NCBI RefSeq assembly: GCF_003385515.1
Contig: NZ_QNVT01000037.1
Coordinates: 1 to 51,497 of the forward strand
Source of the DNA: Chryseobacterium pennae
GTDB lineage: Bacteria; Bacteroidota; Bacteroidia; Flavobacteriales; Weeksellaceae
Length of the DNA stretch: 51,497 nt
Direction: 5' to 3'
Part shown: positions 35,245 to 42,981 of the stretch, in pieces
Numbering within the stretch: the stretch's first letter is position 1
How the letters are laid out: the number at the start of each line of letters is the position of its first letter
Position numbers and translations under genes: made by a program
Notes under the pieces: generated by a model
Database searches by the model: none
What the model was told of the DNA's origin: nothing
What the model saw: only the letters and a program-made list of their open reading frames with translations

Positions 35245-37164
35245 ATGAAAAAAAGATATTTAATAAAGGATTTTCTAAAGAGGTTTAAAAGACCTGTTCA
35301 ACTTATTCCTGATAAAGATTATAAATTAGTAACAATTAGTTCAAAACACAGGGGAATTAAACTTCGAGAATTAAAAAAAGGCAGTTTGATTAAATCCAAT
35401 ATGTACGAAGTAAAAGCAGGTGATTTTGTACTTTCAGGAATAGATGCAAGAAACGGAGCGTTTGGAATAATCCCACAGGAACTAGATGGAGGAATTATTA
35501 CCAATGATTTCTGGTGTTTGCAAATCAACGAAAATGTAATTTCTAAAGAACTATTTTTAGAGTTAACCGCTACAACTTGGTTTGATGACTTATGTAATAG
35601 AGGTAGTGATGGCACTACAAATAGAGTTCGTCTTCAAAAAGATAAATTTTTCAGTCAAGAAGTTCCCTTGCCTTTAAAAAACGAACAAAAGCATTTACTT
35701 CATAAAATTCTTTCAATAAAGCAGAAATCTGTAACGCTTACCCAAGAAATTGAAAACCAAAAAAAACTTCTTTCACAATTTAAACAAGCCACTTTGGAAG
35801 AAGCTTTACAAGGAAAATTGACAGAGAAATGGCGTGTAGAAAACCCTGATATTGAAGTAGCTTCGCAACTACTAAAACGCATCAAGGCCGAGAAATCGCA
35901 GCTTATCAATGAAAAAAAGTTAAAAAAAGAAAAAGATTTAGTAACTATTTCGAAAGAAGAAATTCCATTTGAAATTCCTGAAAATTGGGTGTGGTGTCGA
36001 TTGGGTGATATAGGTCTCATAAATCCAAAGAACAATGAGAAACAAAATATAGAATCTTCATTTATTCCAATGGAATTTATCAGTGATCATTACGGAGTAA
36101 TTCCAATTTATGAATCAAGGCAATGGAATGATATTAAAAAGGGTTATACTCATTTTGCTGAAAACGATATTGGTTTTGCAAAAATTACTCCTTGTTTTGA
36201 AAATTCTAAAGCAGCAGTATTTAAAAATTTAAAAAACAATATTGGAGCAGGAACAACCGAATTACATATTTTTAGATGTTTGCCAGAAAACAAAGTTATA
36301 TGCAACTTCATTTATGCAATTTTTAAGTCTACTGATTTCTTAAAAAATGGAGCAGCGGTCATGACAGGCTCAGCAGGTCAAAAGAGAGTTCCAAAAGAAT
36401 ACCTCCTAAATAAGATTATACCACTTCCTCCATTTGACGAACAACAGGCCATTGTAGAAAAAATAGAAAATATAATGGCGCAATGTGCCATATTGGAAAA
36501 GAAAATCGCCCAGAGTGAGCAAAATGCCAAAATGCTGATGAAAGCTGTATTAAAAGAGGCTTTTGAAAATAAGGAGCGAAAAGATGTAGATGAAGTGCAA
36601 ATGGATAGAAGTTTACAATTGGCTTTAATGCAGATAATGTTTAAGCAAAAATTAGGAATAAATTATGGTGAGGTAATCATGCAAAAAACGGCATATAATT
36701 TAGATCATCTTTACCGTAAACAATCATCTTTTTTTCCTTACTCATTTCAAAGTTGTAACCACGGCGCATTTTCTGTACAATTACGAGAAGAGATAGAAAC
36801 AAATCCATATTTGACGACAAAATCTGCAGAAAAAGGAAATGTAATATGTGTAGACCCCGAACAAAATTCAACAGTACTAGCTGCTTTTTCGAATCCAGTT
36901 TACACTGATTATATACATTCTCTTACGCAGCTTTTGGAAATTTATTCCCTACCAATTATTGGAAAAAAATCAGAGCAAATCGAATTGTTTAATACTGTAT
37001 TAAAAATAGTGAATGATCTGAACATTACAGATATAAATACTATATACTCGACAATGGAGAAGTGGGAGATTGAGCAAAAGGGCTTCAAAACTAAAGCAGA
37101 AAAATTTTCAAAATTACAGACGGAAAAAATATTGCTATTTATAAAAAACCTTCAATTAACATAA
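35245..37164 (+). CDS. hsdS: Type I restriction enzyme S subunit (HsdS) with long C-terminal extension
   Basis: 639 residues, against about 400-450 for a usual HsdS. Target-recognition domain 1 spans about 1-160, conserved helices about 160-225 (LTQEIENQKKLLSQFKQATLEEAL), TRD2 about 240-400 (starts EIPFEIPENWVWCRLGDIG and ends PLPPFDEQQAIVEKIE), then the second helical spacer (to about 450). The remaining about 190 residues (from RSLQLALMQIMFKQKLG) are extra and not needed for recognition; they look alpha-helical and end in KLQTEKILLFIKNL. TRD1 has an unusually short N-terminal lead. Specificity cannot be read. It is followed by a terminator. Confidence 0.92.
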   Translation: MKKRYLIKDFLKRFKRPVQLIPDKDYKLVTISSKHRGIKLRELKKGSLIKSNMYEVKAGDFVLSGIDARNGAFGIIPQELDGGIITNDFWCLQINENVISKELFLELTATTWFDDLCNRGSDGTTNRVRLQKDKFFSQEVPLPLKNEQKHLLHKILSIKQKSVTLTQEIENQKKLLSQFKQATLEEALQGKLTEKWRVENPDIEVASQLLKRIKAEKSQLINEKKLKKEKDLVTISKEEIPFEIPENWVWCRLGDIGLINPKNNEKQNIESSFIPMEFISDHYGVIPIYESRQWNDIKKGYTHFAENDIGFAKITPCFENSKAAVFKNLKNNIGAGTTELHIFRCLPENKVICNFIYAIFKSTDFLKNGAAVMTGSAGQKRVPKEYLLNKIIPLPPFDEQQAIVEKIENIMAQCAILEKKIAQSEQNAKMLMKAVLKEAFENKERKDVDEVQMDRSLQLALMQIMFKQKLGINYGEVIMQKTAYNLDHLYRKQSSFFPYSFQSCNHGAFSVQLREEIETNPYLTTKSAEKGNVICVDPEQNSTVLAAFSNPVYTDYIHSLTQLLEIYSLPIIGKKSEQIELFNTVLKIVNDLNITDINTIYSTMEKWEIEQKGFKTKAEKFSKLQTEKILLFIKNLQLT

Positions 37165-37234
37165 CAACAGTATTACAAAGATTCCATTCATAAAAATAAA
37201 GACTATCTGATATTTATGAATTTATTCATCAAGA

Positions 37235-37277
37235 CAAAAAACTTCAATATTCATTATAACTGAATCTTGAAGTTTTT
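37235..37277 (+). terminator. Terminator of the hsd operon
   Basis: AAAAACTTCAATATTCA, short loop, TGAATCTTGAAGTTTTT. It is the same hairpin as 31267-31310 apart from one stem change, about 70 bases after the hsdS stop. Confidence 0.8.
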
Positions 37278-37412
37278 ATCAGCCTCCTGATCAACCATGA
37301 TAATTATCTGTCAGTCACGAAAATAAAAATTTGTATCTTTACAAAAAACAAAATGTTGTTCTTTGGAGTCGTTAAAGAATAATTTTTTCATGGATTTTGT
37401 TATAAATATTTG

Positions 37413-37429
37413 TTGGCAGAATCATGGCA
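37413..37429 (+). promoter_or_regulatory. Paired hexamer TTGGCA/ATGGCA, 11-bp period
   Basis: TTGGCA at 37413-37418 and ATGGCA at 37424-37429, followed about 55 bases later by a tRNA-like 3' tail. The same layout recurs at 37543-37559. Possible recombinase arm sites (inference). Confidence 0.35.
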
Positions 37430-37469
37430 GGAGTTTAAAAATGCTTAGAAATGAGGTTTTAAAGTGTGT

Positions 37470-37502
37470 GGAAGAAGACGGTTCGAATCCCTCCTCTTCC
37501 GC
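37470..37502 (+). other. tRNA 3'-end remnant 1 (attachment-site-like)
   Basis: GACGGTTCGAATCCCTCC followed by TCTTCCG has the T-loop GTTCGAATC and an acceptor-like 3' arm ending in G, as in tRNA-Ser. No D arm or anticodon arm precedes it, so only the 3' end is left, as at integrase attachment sites in tRNA genes. Confidence 0.5.
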
Positions 37503-37542
37503 TAAGACATAAAAACGCAATTTGGAGTGTGTAAATACAGTT

Positions 37543-37559
37543 GTGGCAGAATCGTGGCA
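37543..37559 (+). promoter_or_regulatory. Paired hexamer GTGGCA, 11-bp period
   Basis: GTGGCA at 37543-37548 and 37554-37559, 54 bases before the second tRNA-like tail. This is the second unit of the tandem pair. Confidence 0.35.
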
Positions 37560-37611
37560 AAACGATTATACAACGACTGGAAAACATCACTAACAGGGCT
37601 AAAAACGAAAT

Positions 37612-37636
37612 AAGTTCGAATCCCTTCCTCTCTGCA
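37612..37636 (+). other. tRNA 3'-end remnant 2 (attachment-site-like)
   Basis: AGTTCGAATCCCTTCC followed by TCTCTGC, again a T-loop plus acceptor-like tail. It lies directly in front of the terminator at 37638-37672, the place where a tRNA gene would end. Confidence 0.5.
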
Positions 37637-37637
37637 A

Positions 37638-37672
37638 AAAAAAGTCTTAGGTTTTACACTTAAGACTTTTTT
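37638..37672 (+). terminator. Terminator after the tRNA-like tail
   Basis: AAAAAAGTCTTA, 11-base loop, TAAGACTTTTTT: a 12-bp perfect stem with flanking T-run. Confidence 0.8.
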
Positions 37673-38092
37673 GTTTTCACACCCTTTTAAACATTTGACT
37701 GCCAATAATTTGTGGATTAATTTAACACAACGTTTTATGATAAAAATCTTTATACCTTAAGGAAGCTAAGAGATGTAGCTATGTCGCTGATGAAGCGATT
37801 TGGTTTATGCGTCAGCTTAGAAAGAATCAATTCCATTGATTCCAACTTTGCTCCCTAAAATCTACAGAATATAACAGTAAAACTTTGTGTTTAAAAAATA
37901 TTATCATTCTGTATGAATGCTCAGGTCCTCTTACCCTTTTTTACTAGTTTTTTTTAAATCTTTTCAGAATATCAACTTTCCATTCATCTAAGTATTTCTA
38001 CTCAAGTCTACAATTGGTTGTTTATACTCTACATTATCCGTTTTGTTCTTCGTTACTTTGGTCTATAAAATAACCACAAAAACCAATTTAAG
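37673..38092. other. Gene-free 420 bases
   Basis: No protein-like frame and no RNA gene recognised. AT-rich; it holds the promoter of the next gene. Confidence 0.45.
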
Positions 38093-38506
38093 ATGACATC
38101 AACAAGCGTAAATGCCAATTCATCCGGCCAGTTACAACTGGGTGGCGGAGCACAATTCTGGGTATATCTTTCCCCTCAAAATGAAACCGCTAAAATGATT
38201 TCCAAATGGCGCGTAACATTCTCACAGGGAAACTGGAGCGATTCTATCTCCAGCGATAATCCCACAAAACAGATCCAGACCCCAAATCTATCAGGGATCT
38301 TTGAGATTAAAGTAGAATTATTAAGTGGTTCTACGGGTACATGGAGACAAATTCCCCCTCAGGCAGGAAGTCACAATGAAATAGGCTGTAACTCCAACTG
38401 TGCCTCTATGGTAGGTATTGTGGCAGACAGCACCAATCCTCCTATTGGAGCTATTAATGCCCATTTCTGGACTACCTGGGATGCTATGTGCAGAACAGGA
38501 GTATAA
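38093..38506 (+). CDS. Small protein of unknown function (137 aa), Trp-rich, no signal peptide
   Basis: ATG 38093 to TAA. It reads SSGQLQLGGGAQFWVYLSP, KMISKWRVTFSQGNWSDSIS, IFEIKVELLSGSTGTWRQIPPQ, then a Cys-containing part (EIGCNSNCASMVGIVAD) and HFWTTWDAMCRTGV. It is likely a beta sandwich with a Cys-rich end. Without a signal peptide it is cytosolic or exported another way. I do not recognise the family. It is monocistronic, with a terminator hairpin 20 bases downstream. Confidence 0.6.
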   Translation: MTSTSVNANSSGQLQLGGGAQFWVYLSPQNETAKMISKWRVTFSQGNWSDSISSDNPTKQIQTPNLSGIFEIKVELLSGSTGTWRQIPPQAGSHNEIGCNSNCASMVGIVADSTNPPIGAINAHFWTTWDAMCRTGV

Positions 38507-38524
38507 CATAAATCAATCATTATA

Positions 38525-38575
38525 ACCAAGTTTACTGCGGTATTTTTTTAAAATATCGCAGTTTTGGTTTTAAGC
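38525..38575 (+). terminator. Terminator hairpin
   Basis: ACTGCGGTATTTT, 4-T loop, AAAATATCGCAGT forms the core of the stem, extended by CCAA/TTGG and followed by TTTT. Confidence 0.7.
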
Positions 38576-38627
38576 TACAACATAGGATTCATCCTTTTCC
38601 TTAAATTTGCAGGGTCACTATAATTCA

Positions 38628-39367
38628 ATGTATATGTATAAAATAAAGACAGCGCTTTCTTTGCTGTTTTGTTTAAGCGCTTTTCTTTTCCCCCATCTCA
38701 CAAAAGCAAGTGCTTACTGGATGGAAATTCATGGAACGGGAAAAATAAAATATCAGGTTAAAATTGAGGTATGCTATGGTTTTATTGATGATCTCAGTGA
38801 GCGGCACCGCTCTACCGGTCCAGAATTTCAGAGAATCAAAGATTTTAATTTTTTTCTTTACAATGCAAAGGGAGAAAAATTAAAAATTGAGTTGCAACTT
38901 ATGGGAGATCACTGGGTAGGAACCTTTATTCCGAATCAGGAAGGAACCTACAGGATTTTAGAATGAATGACCAACAGCCTGTCTTGGTACGGTCTCAAAA
39001 TCCACAGGAAAATGTGCGGCCTATTGATTTTATGTGTGGGGCTTATCAAGTGGGAATCCCATCCAGTAACAATCCTCCGCTTCCATTGATGGATATAAGA
39101 CTTTTTGAAAAAAATGGAATTTACACTATTTTCCCATACCGTGATATGAAACCGGCAGAGAAAGGAACAGTGCTGAGGATTTTTAACCCTGAAAACTAGG
39201 AAAAGAACATTCTGGTAAACGAAAACAATAAAGCTTTCTTTAAACCCACTATGCCCGGACTTTATATAATCAGGCAGGATTGGCAGGACAATACTCCTGG
39301 AATATTCTTGGGAACTTCTTACGCAAAGATAAGATACCGTAATAATTATTGCCTTTGGATTAATTAG
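38628..39367 (+). pseudogene. Secreted DUF4198-like (metal-uptake associated?) protein, frameshifted and with nonsense codon
   Basis: The frame from ATG 38628 (signal peptide …ALSLLFCLSAFLFPHLTKA, then AYWMEIHGTG, IKYQVKIEVCYG) ends at TGA 38964-38966. The next frame takes over at 38963 (NDQQPVLVRSQNPQENVRPIDF, VGIPSSNNPPLPLMDIRLFEKNG) and is broken by TAG 39197-39199. It goes on in the same frame (NVNENNKAFFKPTMPGLYIIRQDW-like, YAKIRYRNNYCLW) to TAG 39365-39367. Joined, it gives one protein of about 245 residues resembling periplasmic DUF4198/nickel-uptake-like proteins that accompany TonB receptors. The TonB receptor lies next door (convergent). Either a recent pseudogene or a sequencing error. 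Confidence 0.6.
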
Positions 39368-39466
39368 GAGGACGGAAGCGGGAAGATGGAGGATGGAAGT
39401 TATCTTAAACGGTAAATTGAATAAACATCCATCAATGAAATAAAAGCACAGAAAATCATTATAAAT

Positions 39467-39499
39467 AAAAGTCCCGGATCTATGAACCCGGGACTTTTT
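39467..39499 (-). terminator. Bidirectional terminator between the broken gene and the TonB receptor
   Basis: AAAAGTCCCGG, loop, CCCGGGACTTTTT: GC-rich stem with A-run and T-run on either side, 25 bases past the receptor stop. Confidence 0.85.
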
Positions 39500-39523
39500 G
39501 TTATCAATTATTAAAATCTTATT

Positions 39524-41995
39524 TTAGAATTTCAAAGAAACACTTCCTAAGAAACGGGCTGGTGCCTGTGGTGTTAAACGTACCGACCAGGCTTTTTCAT
39601 TGGTTATATTATCAAATTTTAATCCTATCCTGTATTTCGGCTGGTCATAGAAAATCCCTAGGTCAAACATTGTATAGGATGGGATAATCACTTTAGCAGT
39701 CTGGGTATTGGTCTGATAGGAAGAAGATCCCATATTTCCACCTCCTCCTATTCCAAGGCCTTTTAATTTGCCTTGCGGGACCCTGTAGCTGATCCAGAAG
39801 TTGAACATATTCGCAGGACCGGATAATGCAGGTCTTAAACCATTAACGGAAGGATTGGCGTTCGTGAATTTACTGTCATTGTAAGCATAACCCGCCACAA
39901 TATTAAGCCCATCAAAAGGATTGGCTGTTAATTCCGCTTCAAATCCTTTACTCAGCTGAGTTCCGTCCTGTATAGAATAATTGATATCATCCGGGTTGGT
40001 TCTTAATATATTATCAACACGAATGTTATAATAACTTAACGTTCCCACAAGCCTGTGGTTGAAAAGATCTCCTTTTACTCCCAATTCCAGCTGATTGGCA
40101 TATTCCGGTCTGAATGAATTCCCATTGATATCTACTCCACTTACATTATTGAAGCCGTTCATATAGTTCCCAAACAGGGAAACTTTATTCTTCAGGATTT
40201 CATACACAAGCCCCAGTTTAGGAGAAAGTGCCGTCTGTGCATAAGGTCCTGTCTGGGTTCCGCTGTTACTCAACCCTCCTTTTATTTGTCCTGTAGCAAT
40301 ATCGTAGACCCCTTTAAACTGAAAACGGTCTACTCTCAGACTGGCCATTACCATTAACTGATCCGTTACATTGAAGACATTCGAAACATAGGCAGCATAA
40401 GTATTGTCACTATTATTCTCTCTTCTGGCTACAGAAGTAGCGGTAAGGGCATCAATGGTATTCTGATTAACTCTGAAATCTGCTGAAGGATGAACGAAAT
40501 TAAACACTTTTGTATTGGTATGATAACGGTCAAAATGATTAGAATTGTTATAATAATCCAAGCCCACCACCATTCTGTTTCTGAAACGCCCGATATGAAA
40601 GTCTCCGATAAAGTTCTGCTGAATATTTGTTGCGATAAAGGAGGTAGTTCCTACCATTACCTGAGCACTTGCTGTAGAATCTGTTTTTCCGTTAATGGCA
40701 GAAATATAACCATTAATTGTAGATCTTGCACGGGATATAATCGTCTGGGAAGTCCAGTTTTCTGAAACTTTATAGTTCAGTTGGGCAAAGATATTCATCA
40801 TCTGCGTTTCATAAGCAAGATCATCACCCAGGAAGTTTTTGTAATAAGAAAACTTCATATCTGCAATAGACTGTGTTTTGTTACTTCCTGTATAAGGATT
40901 AAAACGTACTACAGAGGTTCCTTTAGCCTGATTAAACTCTACATCCAAAAGAAGCGACATACGGTCATTGATCTGGTATGAGAAGCTTGGGGCAATAGCC
41001 AATGAATTGGTGAATCCTAAATCCTGAAAGCTTTTCTCAAAAGTTCCGGCAGCATTAAGACGGAAAAGAGCTGTCCTGTCCTTATTCACCGGAGTATTCA
41101 CATCTACTGTCAGACGGTTGTAATCCCAGCTTCCGCCAACATAGCCTACTTCACCACCAAATTTATTGTAAGGTTTTTTCGTGACACGATTGTAGACCCC
41201 ACCATAACTGCTTGCCACACTCTTCCCGAATAATGTTGCGGAAGGTCCTTTTATGGCTTCAATACGTTCTAAATTAACAGGATCAATTACTGAAAAGGCA
41301 GCTCCCGCCACCCCATTTCGAGCGTTAGGTTCTGTTTCAAATCCTCTGGAACGAAACGTTACTCTCCCCTGATTGGCAATCATAGGAACACCGGCACCCG
41401 GAACGTTTTTAGAAATACTTCCAAGATCTACTGCTACCTGCTCCTGAAAAAGTTCTTTGGTCACAGTATTGTAAACCTGAGGGTTTTCCAGATTTTTTAA
41501 AGGAAGCCTTGCAACGAATCCGCTTTCTTTTTTAGAAAATCTGTTCACATTTTTCATGATGACCACCTCTTGTATGGCCTGGATATTTTCTTTGGATAAC
41601 TGATAATCCAGCGCAGTAGTTTCCCCTGTTTTTACCTCAACAGGAATACGTATTTCTTTAGATCCTAAGATCTGCAATTTTACAGTATATGAACCTGCAT
41701 TCACATTTACAAAGCGATAGTTTCCATCATCATCGGTCAATATCTGTCTATCTGCCTCCAATAAAGAAACTGATATCGCTCTTAAAGGCTGCCCATCTAC
41801 CATATTAACCTTACCGGTTATACCACCCTGTAGATCCTGTGCATCTATTAGGGTTAAGCATGTCAGGGAAAAGAAGAAAATCAGAAATGGTTTAGACCAT
41901 TGTATTATTTTACCTGTTAAAATGTTCTCCTGCTTTACTTTCAAGACAGGAGGTATTGACTTCAACGGAAGCTCACATTCATTTGATTGTATCAT
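39524..41995 (-). CDS. TonB-dependent siderophore-type outer membrane receptor
   Basis: The product is 823 residues. After an N-terminal stretch of 35 polar residues comes a hydrophobic signal (FLIFFFSLTCLTLIDAQ). Next is a carboxypeptidase-regulatory-like beta domain (GGITGKVNMVDGQPLRAISVSL…DDDGNYRFVNVNAGSYTV), a TonB-box-like ENIQAIQEVVI, the plug (VPGAGVPMIANQGRVTFRSRGF, RIEAIKGPSATLFG) and a 22-strand barrel ending in SVSLKF (terminal Phe). The layout matches ferric-siderophore receptors of the FhuA/FpvA kind. It takes up an iron or metal complex across the outer membrane with TonB energy; the ligand is unknown. The unusually long pre-signal N-terminus leaves the start slightly uncertain. 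Confidence 0.92.
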   Translation of the reverse strand: MIQSNECELPLKSIPPVLKVKQENILTGKIIQWSKPFLIFFFSLTCLTLIDAQDLQGGITGKVNMVDGQPLRAISVSLLEADRQILTDDDGNYRFVNVNAGSYTVKLQILGSKEIRIPVEVKTGETTALDYQLSKENIQAIQEVVIMKNVNRFSKKESGFVARLPLKNLENPQVYNTVTKELFQEQVAVDLGSISKNVPGAGVPMIANQGRVTFRSRGFETEPNARNGVAGAAFSVIDPVNLERIEAIKGPSATLFGKSVASSYGGVYNRVTKKPYNKFGGEVGYVGGSWDYNRLTVDVNTPVNKDRTALFRLNAAGTFEKSFQDLGFTNSLAIAPSFSYQINDRMSLLLDVEFNQAKGTSVVRFNPYTGSNKTQSIADMKFSYYKNFLGDDLAYETQMMNIFAQLNYKVSENWTSQTIISRARSTINGYISAINGKTDSTASAQVMVGTTSFIATNIQQNFIGDFHIGRFRNRMVVGLDYYNNSNHFDRYHTNTKVFNFVHPSADFRVNQNTIDALTATSVARRENNSDNTYAAYVSNVFNVTDQLMVMASLRVDRFQFKGVYDIATGQIKGGLSNSGTQTGPYAQTALSPKLGLVYEILKNKVSLFGNYMNGFNNVSGVDINGNSFRPEYANQLELGVKGDLFNHRLVGTLSYYNIRVDNILRTNPDDINYSIQDGTQLSKGFEAELTANPFDGLNIVAGYAYNDSKFTNANPSVNGLRPALSGPANMFNFWISYRVPQGKLKGLGIGGGGNMGSSSYQTNTQTAKVIIPSYTMFDLGIFYDQPKYRIGLKFDNITNEKAWSVRLTPQAPARFLGSVSLKF

Positions 41996-41999
41996 TTTT

Positions 42000-42351
42000 C
42001 AGCCTTATTTAAAATAATTATAAATAAAAGTGCAAAAATAAAGGATAAACAAGTTTTCACACCATACTAATTTGAATTATTCTAAATAAAAGATAAAAAT
42101 CATCATTTCCCTTTTGAATGATTCTTTTAAATTATTGAGGTAAGAATTTCTATCACTACCCTCTACAAACCAGTTCAAAGTCTTTTTAAAATTAAAATAT
42201 GGACTTTTCCACATTTTACCAATAAATTATCCACAAGTTATCCACAATCGAACTTGCATCAATTTATTGAAGTGTAAATGCAATAGATTATTACGTGAAT
42301 AACCCTTTTTACTAAATTAGCCGCCAGTTACAAACTCACAGTTATCAGATC
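42000..42351. other. AT-rich divergent intergenic region with DnaA-box cluster
   Basis: 350 bases between divergent genes without an open frame. It contains the DnaA-box-like cluster listed separately and long A/T runs, and must carry both divergent promoters. Confidence 0.5.
42205..42302 (+). promoter_or_regulatory. DnaA-box cluster (two perfect, two near-perfect)
   Basis: TTTTCCACA at 42205-42213, TTATCCACA at 42227-42235, TTATCCACA at 42238-42246, and CGTGAATAA (reverse of TTATTCACG) at 42294-42302. The first three lie on the same strand at spacings of 22 and 11 bases, i.e. on one face of the helix. TTATCCACA is the consensus DnaA box. This may be a replication-origin element, a DnaA-titration site or a DnaA-controlled promoter. 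Confidence 0.55.
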
Positions 42352-42894
42352 ATGAAAAACCAGGTTAAAATTTTGAGGGATAAAATGAATATGACTCAGC
42401 ATGAACTTGCTGAGAAATCCGGACTTTCCCTTCGGACCGTTCAAAGGATTGAAGGTGGAAGCATTCTTAAAGGGTTTACTTTAAAAACACTGGCTCAGGC
42501 TTTGAACACCCACCCTGAGAATCTTATTGTTATTCCTGAAGAACAAATTGACATTCAACAGGCCAAAACCATTAATTTTTCTGCTCTTGCCGGTCTCATT
42601 ATTCCATATGGAAGTATTATTCTTCCTGCTATTTTAACCTATCAGACCAAAGATTTCAAAAGCAGAGAGCTTGGGAAAAGTATTATCTGCATACAGATCA
42701 TTATCTCAGCTATTTTTTCTTTATTAATGATTATCTGCCCGTTTATACAAAAGTTTCTTTCACTCAAATTTCCACTTTTTATCATTCCGTTAATTCTATT
42801 TTTAGTTTTAAAATTATTGATCATTATCAAGAATGGAATCAGTTTAAACCAAAACCAGGATTTAAGTATAAAACTGAAAACCAACTTTTTATAA
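42352..42894 (+). CDS. XRE-family regulator with membrane segments
   Basis: The product is 180 residues. A Cro/C1-type helix-turn-helix (residues about 5-58: LRDKMNMTQHELAEKSGLSLRTVQRIEGGSILKGFTLKTLAQAL) is followed by three or four hydrophobic segments (ALAGLIIPYGSIILPAIL, IICIQIIISAIFSLLMII, FPLFIIPLILFLVLKLLIII), as in DUF4870-type membrane-bound regulators. It should be a membrane-anchored DNA-binding protein of unknown target. It lies just downstream of the DnaA-box cluster and upstream of the aspartyl-protease-like gene, with an 87-base gap, possibly co-expressed. Confidence 0.8.
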   Translation: MKNQVKILRDKMNMTQHELAEKSGLSLRTVQRIEGGSILKGFTLKTLAQALNTHPENLIVIPEEQIDIQQAKTINFSALAGLIIPYGSIILPAILTYQTKDFKSRELGKSIICIQIIISAIFSLLMIICPFIQKFLSLKFPLFIIPLILFLVLKLLIIIKNGISLNQNQDLSIKLKTNFL

Positions 42895-42981
42895 TCAAGG
42901 ACATAAAAATGTCGTAAAACTGTCGTATTGTTTTTGTGCAAAAGCCACGTAAGATTTCCGAATCTTGCTTAAAAAATCAGC

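Noticed and set aside
35700..36035. 111-residue frame opposite hsdS
   Set aside because: Shadow of the HsdS coding strand; Phe/Ser-rich translation typical of antisense frames.
37400..37640. A complete tRNA gene
   Set aside because: T-loop and acceptor-like 3' arms are present twice, but neither has a matching 5' acceptor strand, D arm or anticodon arm.
40490..40981. Plus-strand frames within the TonB receptor
   Set aside because: Antisense to a long, clearly conserved receptor; no start context or family match.
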